Of a stretch of DNA of 64,000 nt, positions 58,970 through 64,000 are shown piece after piece (position 1 is the stretch's first letter; every line of letters starts with the position of its first letter). This DNA is from Chloranthus sessilifolius (lineage: Eukaryota; Streptophyta; Magnoliopsida; Chloranthales; Chloranthaceae): NCBI GenBank assembly GCA_021018995.1, contig CM037584.1, forward strand, positions 49,303,811-49,367,810. The letters are read 5' to 3'. The position numbers and the translations under genes were made by a program. A model generated the notes under the pieces. That model was not told the origin of the DNA and made no database searches. It was given only the letters and a program-made list of their open reading frames with translations.

Positions 58970-59745
58970 TCAAATGTTTTCCCAATGCCATTTGAAATCT
59001 TTACGATACCGCTAACCCAATTAGAAAGAAGTTACTAAGAGCATCAGTTTTTAGTGAAATATTTCAAACGCCTAAGGGTGTGAGAATTCTTGGAGATGTG
59101 GTCGATGCGATGTTGACTTTTTGGGTTGAAAAAAACTACTTTCGAATCGGAAAGGCTGATGTCTATCTTCGGAAGTTGAACATTGCATTGATACTAGGTC
59201 TTGCCGTAGTTGGCCCCGAAAAGTATATCTCGTCCGTTAAACCACCGGAAGAATAAACCATTCGATACAAATATTTTCGTAGAACGCCTCATAGAAAAAT
59301 TCTTCAGTTTCATATAGATAATATAATTTGGAGAGCGAAAAGTAATGATGACTTCTTAAAGTTGTCTCTTCTATATGTGTTGTATATATATTTTTTTCTC
59401 GGGTCCCACCATCAACTTGCGGAAGACCACATCGACCTCATTGATGACGTCGAGAACTTCAATCGAACTCCGTGGGGTCTCCACGTGTATCATGACTTGA
59501 TGGAGTATATAATAAATGGGGCGACGAATAGAAAGACTCAAGATGGATAAAGCCCCTAAGAAGTACAACATATATAAATGCATATGTGTACTTCAATGGT
59601 GGGTTTATGAGATGTTGCCAGATATCTCGCCTTCTCAGACAAGCCTTAAGGACCCTTTCCCACGACTGGTGAAATGGTCGAACAGGCGCAATCAATGATC
59701 AAAGGTTACACTCACGAACAGATGTTAAACAATAAGGTATAATGT
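58970..59745 (+). pseudogene. DUF1985-like exon of MULE-borne gene
   Basis: One frame reads LLRASVFSEIFQTPKGVRIL, then KADVYLRKLNIALILGLAVV, a stop near 59254, and YVLYIYFFLGSHHQ...HIDLIDDVENFNRTPWGLHV. After another stop and frameshift it continues YNIYKCICVLQWWVYEMLPD. The order (GxxxF core, LYxxY hydrophobic stretch, NRTPWG, YNxYxxxxxLQxWxYE) fits DUF1985, found in plant transposon proteins next to Ulp1 proteases; its molecular role is unknown. Two interruptions make the copy non-functional as it stands. An array-containing gap follows. Confidence 0.65.
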
Positions 59746-59810
59746 CTATTAAATAATTTAAATTTATAAAGTTAAGGAGTAGAGAGATTCCATGATGATT
59801 GAATAAATGT

Positions 59811-59903
59811 ACCGACTACTCAATGGGTCGATAACGATTTTCTCTAGAATCGATACCGATTCATTACAGAATCGATAACGACTTATTAAATAGTCGATAT
59901 CTT
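59811..59903. repeat. 22-bp palindromic repeat array 2
   Basis: Four units in phase, e.g. TAACGATTTTCTCTAGAATCGA, in the gap between the DUF1985 exon and the next coding-like block. Confidence 0.8.
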
Positions 59904-59964
59904 GCATTTGGAATATATTATCAATTTAGTATGTTATTTATCGTGTTTCATTTTCTTTCAAAAG

Positions 59965-60555
59965 ATTTGCGCTCCCCTCGTGCCTGTTGGCTTTGAGTTA
60001 GAGATACCCGTCTTAAAAGAATATCTACGGGGTCGAAAGATCGTTGGAGGGAAGAGGAAGAGGTTCATGAACCAGTCAAGAAAGTTGTGAAAGAGTTGCG
60101 GCCAAATAAGAAGAGAAATTACATTGAGGTAGAGAATATTGACGAGGAAGAATTTGACGTTCAATCGACGTCGGACGAAGAATCGTCCTGGGAGTAGGGC
60201 CCCGTCCATGTAGTTGTTGAGCGGTCGAGAACTAGGGGGCCACGAAGGAGAGCCCAGCTGCGAAAGGGAGCCCAGCTGCACCGACATCCTCTAATGAATC
60301 GTTGTTGAGGAGGTTCGACGGTTTGGTGATGGAGAACTTGAAGTTCACCCAAAGAGTGAGCCATTTGGAGGGAGAGAATGTGATCCTCGCAACACGTTGT
60401 GCCTCCGTAGAAAAATTATGTAACTCCTTGAATAAGCGGCTCAACTCAAGGGATGCGGAGTTGCAAAAGATGATTCACTACAACATGTTGGTCAGAAAGG
60501 GCCAGAAAAATCTGAAAGAATTTCTTAAAAGTTTATTGGAGACGAAACCTAAGGT
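59965..60555 (+). pseudogene. Coiled-coil exon of the MULE-borne gene
   Basis: After an AAAAG acceptor, VPVGFELEIPVLKEYLRGRK starts a basic stretch. A downstream frame (60302-60571) encodes LLRRFDGLVMENLKFTQRVS, then heptad-like LEGENVILATRCASVEKLCN and KNLKEFLKSLLETKP. It ends at an AAG|GTATGTG donor. This resembles the variable linker between DUF1985 and Ulp1 domains. Frames do not join without shifts. Confidence 0.5.
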
Positions 60556-60649
60556 ATGTGTTGATACATAATTTTTATAAGTGAATATAATTTCAGCAAG
60601 ATTTCTAATTCTAATAATGTTATATTCGATGTTCATGATTGATAACATA

Positions 60650-60832
60650 AATCGACTTTATAAACAGTTGATTCGATTGTAAATATAATTGTTATCGACT
60701 GTGTATTGAGTCGATAAGGATTGTAATTACAATCGATATCGATTGTATATAGAGTTAATAACGATTATATTTACAATCGATATCGACTATATATAGAGGC
60801 AATAACGATTATATTTACAATCGATATCAACT
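60650..60832. repeat. 22-bp palindromic repeat array 3
   Basis: About eight units in phase, e.g. TAACGATTATATTTACAATCGA (twice) and TATCGACTATATATAGAGGCAA. Inside a GT-AG intron. Confidence 0.85.
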
Positions 60833-60896
60833 TTTTAAAATAGGGACTAATAAACTTAAATTATTTCTTATACTACGCCATTATTTCGATGTTCAG

Positions 60897-61461
60897 AATG
60901 TCGGTATTTCGGAGCTGATATTGAAGGTGTGTGGCATAAGTTTTCGATAAGGGACCATCGGCTACAATGCATGAGGATCCTCCCATGAATGAGGTGACGG
61001 CAACTGCTGACGAGCAACCTGAGTCTCAAACCGATAAGGGTCCAGTTGGTGAAGAGCAAACCTCTTCCCAATTGCCTCAGCAATAAATTGACCCTTGCTT
61101 AAGACCTAGGTAAGGGAAACCCGTAAAATTAACAACCGTCAAACCTAGGACACAGCGATGGGGAGCGATGATGAAAAATCCTGTAACGGAGAAGGCCATT
61201 GAAGGACCGGTGGTTGATGCTACTGCTGAGCTAATAGCGGAGCAGAAATACATGTTGGACCTGTGGAATAAGCCTGAATCTGAGGACAATTAAGTCATTC
61301 TTCTCATGAACAAGCCTGAATCTTTCACTTTATTATTTTTTACGAAAATTAGTTACATTGGTTGTTATTTGTGCAGCACCTACTTACATCATCGGTGATT
61401 TTACGCTGGTGGTGCAATCTTTCAGATGTTTGGTGGGCACGCAGTACTTGAATAATATTGT
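60897..61461 (+). pseudogene. Further exons of the MULE-borne gene
   Basis: A TTCAG acceptor at 60895-60896 leads to NVGISELILKVCG and an acidic, stop-interrupted stretch. A second short exon (about 61376-61461) ends SQYLNNI before a GTAAGT donor. Assigned by splice signals and position only. Confidence 0.35.
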
Positions 61462-61502
61462 AAGTAAAGTAACCCTACTGTAAACACCAAATAGACAATC
61501 AA

Positions 61503-61710
61503 GTCGTCAACGACTCAAAATAGAGTCGGTATCGACTTTACAACGAATCGATATTGATTCTCTATACAATCGTTATCGACTCTATAAGTAATCGTTATTG
61601 ATTCTCTATACAGTCGTTATCGATTCTCTATAAGTAATCGTTATCGACTCTATAAGTAATCGATATCGATTTATTGTAAAGTCGATACCGATGCTATTTC
61701 GAGTCGTCCA
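61503..61710. repeat. 22-bp palindromic repeat array 4
   Basis: About nine units, e.g. TATTGATTCTCTATACAGTCGT and TATCGACTCTATAAGTAATCGA, in the intron before the Ulp1 exons. Confidence 0.85.
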
Positions 61711-61789
61711 TTTTATACATTGAAGGACAGGCGACAATTCTATTGAATGTTGTTTATTTCCTTAACTGTAACTGCATTGGTTTCATATA

Positions 61790-62670
61790 ATGGGTGCCTA
61801 TATGAGACAGTTAGAAGTAATTGATGACGTTATTCATCTTGATCGAAAGGACAAATGCTTACTTATGTGTCCTACCGTTCTGACCTACATAGGATTTGAA
61901 TTGAACGATTTCAACAAATTCCTTCTTAATGAAAAATTGTACGAAGAATCGTTCGAGATTCAAGTTAAATGGTGGGCTACCCATAAACTCGAAGAGAACC
62001 AAGGCAAGGCGTTGCTGCTAAATTTCTTCTTCAATCAATATCGGAATCTATGGGCTCACGAATGCAGCACAGTATGCTTCTAATATCTTTATAATTTTTT
62101 TTTATAATTTTTTCAATCATATACCCTTTGAGATAATATTACTTTTTTTAAAATATTTGTCCCAATTCATTCACAACAACCATCACACTGAGCTCTTGAT
62201 TTCGTGAAGGTACTCGAACGATCGATATTGGTCATCGACCCTATTTTTAATAGGCCCTCTTAGGAAAGATATCCGAATTAATTGCAAATGCTGGTATGAC
62301 ATTTTGCTTAATTTATATTTCATCATTGTTAGCTTAGCATATATGATATTCCTCTATTTTAAAACAGACGCAATACCTTTCCGCGATTTTATATTCATAC
62401 GGTGACTCCATTACACTGAATGCAAAGATCTATCCTTGGTCGTCTAGTGACTGCCGGTACAAAGGCCTTCCCCGACAGATCAATTCGAGTGATTGTGGGG
62501 CATTTGTGCTGAAGTATGTGGAGTATTTTATGTCGGAAAAGAAATTTGACTTCGTGCAACCAGATATAGATAGGATCAGGAAAGAAATTGGTCATATACT
62601 GACTAATTACACCGGCGATGGAAGAAGAAAATTAGAGCAAGACGACACAATGAAGGAGGCGAAGAAGTAG
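61790..62670 (+). pseudogene. Ulp1-like (C48) cysteine protease exons of the MULE
   Basis: Block 1 (61790-62069) is open: YMRQLEVIDDVIHLDRKDKC, then NKFLLNEKLYEESFEIQVKW. Block 2 (about 62200-62270) contains LERSILVIDPIFNR, the strand around the catalytic Asp. The final exon (62368-62670, acceptor AAAACAG) is intact for 100 codons: YLSAILYSYGD, YKGLPRQINSSDCGAFVLKY with the catalytic Gln and Cys, then VEYFMSEKKFDF and a basic tail to TAG. Ulp1 proteases cleave SUMO-like tails; the role of transposon-borne copies is unknown. The catalytic His block is degraded (a stop near 62190), so activity is unlikely unless the exon model differs. Confidence 0.7.
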
Positions 62671-62814
62671 AAGTGATTCCATTGTAAATGAAACATTTTA
62701 AATGTAAATGAAATATTTTTAATGAAAATGAAACATTTTTATTGTAAATAAAACATTTTAAGTTATTACTGTTAATTATTAAAATACAACTAAGTTAAGT
62801 TTCCATTGAAGTCT
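62671..62814 (+). other. 3' flank of the Ulp1 gene
   Basis: Three to four copies of AATGAAACATTTT-like words at 62690-62760; probably the 3' UTR. Confidence 0.4.
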
Positions 62815-63112
62815 CCATCGACTGTATATACAGTCGTCATCAACTCTATATACAGTCGATGGCGACTTCATATAGAGTCACTATCGACATTATATAGAGC
62901 CGCCATCGACTACATAAATAGTCGTTATCGATTTTATATAAAGTCGTCATCGACTACATAAATAGTATTGTCGACTTTATATAGAGTCGTTATCGACTAT
63001 TTATATAGTCGATAGCGACTCTATATGAAGTCATCATCGACTGTATTTAGAATCGATAACGACTGTCTATCAAATCGACAACGACTCTATATACAGTCGC
63101 AAACGACTTATT
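62815..63112. repeat. 22-bp palindromic repeat array 5
   Basis: The longest array, about 13 units, e.g. CATCGACTGTATATACAGTCGT and CATCGACTACATAAATAGTCGT, between the convergent Ulp1 and mudrA genes. Confidence 0.9.
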
Positions 63113-63254
63113 TATACATTCCATGATTCATGTTTCTGAGCAAGTGTACAGTCTAAAATTACAATTATTACAAAACAAAAATATCGGAATTCTAAGTTTC
63201 TAAGTAAATATATATTGTCGCGTTTACATTCCATCTATCACTATTAAAAATATA

Positions 63255-64000
63255 AACTATCAATCATCGGTCCCACTACCGTGCAACTCTTGCAATTGTG
63301 ACCATATTCACTGCACCTGCCACACTGTAGGGCCCTAACCTCACTCTTAGACTATATCATTCTCTTTCTCGGATGGCCGACTTGCTTTCAAAAATTATAG
63401 GGTGGTCTCACTTTCATATTTTCATGGAGTTGCTCAGGTTGAAATTTCCATTGGCTTTTATCGAGGGTGGAAAGTCATTGTTCGTCGTATGTTTATCTGA
63501 AGCAAACGGTGAAAAATTACTTCTCACAGAAGTTATGATAATTGCAACTTCTCCGATTGATAGCCGCCACAGCATGCGAGCAAGGCAAGCAATGAATGTG
63601 TCAACGGCGGCAAGGACATGTCTTGTGTTCCAAGTCAACGTGATGAATAAAATTTCTAAAATTGACTTAGAATGGATCGCGCCTGTATGGTTTAGTTCTC
63701 TGTCTACTGGCCCATTGCAGCACCTTCTTCATGTACTCGTCTGCTTTCGGGCAGAGGAGAGTGGTTCATTTCTCAGATATCTATCGGCGCTTTTGAAAAT
63801 AATCGGTGACTTTCTCTCTAGTAGTTCTGATTAAGTCGATAATTGGTCTCTCTCGAGCTATCTTTAGTACGTTGTTCAAGCTTTCAGTATTATTCATAGT
63901 CAGAGAATCGTACTACCTTCCTTTCATATATGCGTGTGCCCAATGCTTCGGGTCTATTTTTAAAATATACTCTACGACCCGAAAATCAGCATGATCTTTT
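63255..64000 (-). pseudogene. Mutator-like transposase (mudrA) C-terminal relic
   Basis: One minus-strand frame reads CPKADEYMKKVLQ, then FIHHVDLEHKTCPCRR, a stop, and HIHCLPCSHAVAAINRR: the SWIM zinc finger (CxC...CxH) of MULE transposases. It continues KSQWKFQPEQLHENMKV, GHPRKRMI and ends with the CCHC knuckle CGRCSEYGHNCKSC, the usual C-terminal order. At least six stops interrupt the frame, several where a Trp or Gln codon is expected. The transposase core would lie beyond the right window edge. The plus-strand 153-aa ORF 63373-63834 is its shadow. Confidence 0.75.

Larger units (their letters stand above)
58701..64000. mobile_element. MULE-type element with Ulp1 gene and convergent mudrA
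   Basis: A plus-strand gene with DUF1985-like and Ulp1-protease parts (about 58970-62670) converges on a minus-strand Mutator-like transposase relic that runs off the window. Plant MULE groups carrying Ulp1-like proteases (Kaonashi-type) are known, so the combination indicates one element. Terminal inverted repeats are not visible, so both borders are undefined. Every larger non-coding gap contains an array of a 22-bp palindromic repeat. Confidence 0.7.

Noticed and set aside
58701-63112. CRISPR-like array
   Set aside because: 22-bp repeats are contiguous without unique spacers and lie in a plant transposon; tandem palindromes describe them better.
63373-63834. 153-aa plus-strand ORF, the longest open frame near the right edge
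   Set aside because: The minus strand encodes the SWIM and CCHC fingers of a MULE transposase over the same bases; the plus frame is a by-product.
1-64000. tRNA, rRNA or organelle-derived genes
   Set aside because: No cloverleaf with matching A and B boxes and no rRNA or plastid gene sequence was recognised. B-box hits at 27170 and 48500 fit SINE-like repeats instead.

Overview
This is nuclear DNA of a flowering plant, dominated by transposons. Evidence: GT-AG introns, plant gene families (DETOXIFICATION/MATE carrier, plant-type GDSL lipase, WRKY), and plant transposons (Athila-like and Tnt1-like LTR elements, hAT, MULE with an Ulp1 gene, PIF/Harbinger, many MITEs). I cannot name the species. 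Only two host genes look potentially functional, both on the minus strand.

Layout. 1-5.3 kb: a decayed hAT element with a recognisable transposase relic. 6.4-10.5 kb: the first two coding exons of a MATE transporter, with the later exons apparently beyond the left edge. Its second intron therefore holds the hAT element. 10.9-26 kb: a nest of non-autonomous elements (hAT-like, MULE-like, foldback MITEs, solo and truncated LTRs), several with matching target-site duplications (TSDs) that fix their borders. 25.8-33.6 kb: broken pieces of four unrelated host genes in the same orientation (probable telomere-repeat-binding TRB, WRKY, SHPRH-type helicase/E3 ligase, ARL8 GTPase). 34.0-41.8 kb: CACTA-type ends and an Athila-like Ty3 element (minus) that has lost its integrase and 3' LTR. 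42.2-44.6 kb: 5' half of a Tnt1-like copia element (minus). 45.4-46.8 kb: a second Athila-type LTR. 48.3-50.1 kb: a SINE-like element and a small hAT MITE with a perfect 8-bp TSD.

50.6-53.6 kb: an apparently intact four-exon GDSL lipase-like gene (384 aa) whose catalytic Asn and His positions are substituted. A foldback element begins 84 bp upstream of its start codon. Inside it sits a 2-kb PIF/Harbinger-like element packed with about 30 W-box cores (TTGAC). 58.7-64 kb: a MULE-type element with a DUF1985/Ulp1-protease gene (plus) converging on a decayed mudrA transposase (minus). Its non-coding gaps are filled by five arrays of a 22-bp palindromic repeat.

Most interesting: the 22-bp palindromic arrays in the MULE; the transposon-borne W-box cluster upstream of a possibly non-catalytic GDSL gene; the four-gene fragment cluster; and the recurrence of short palindrome arrays in several unrelated transposon families. 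All comparisons were done by eye, so repeat counts and exon borders are hand estimates.
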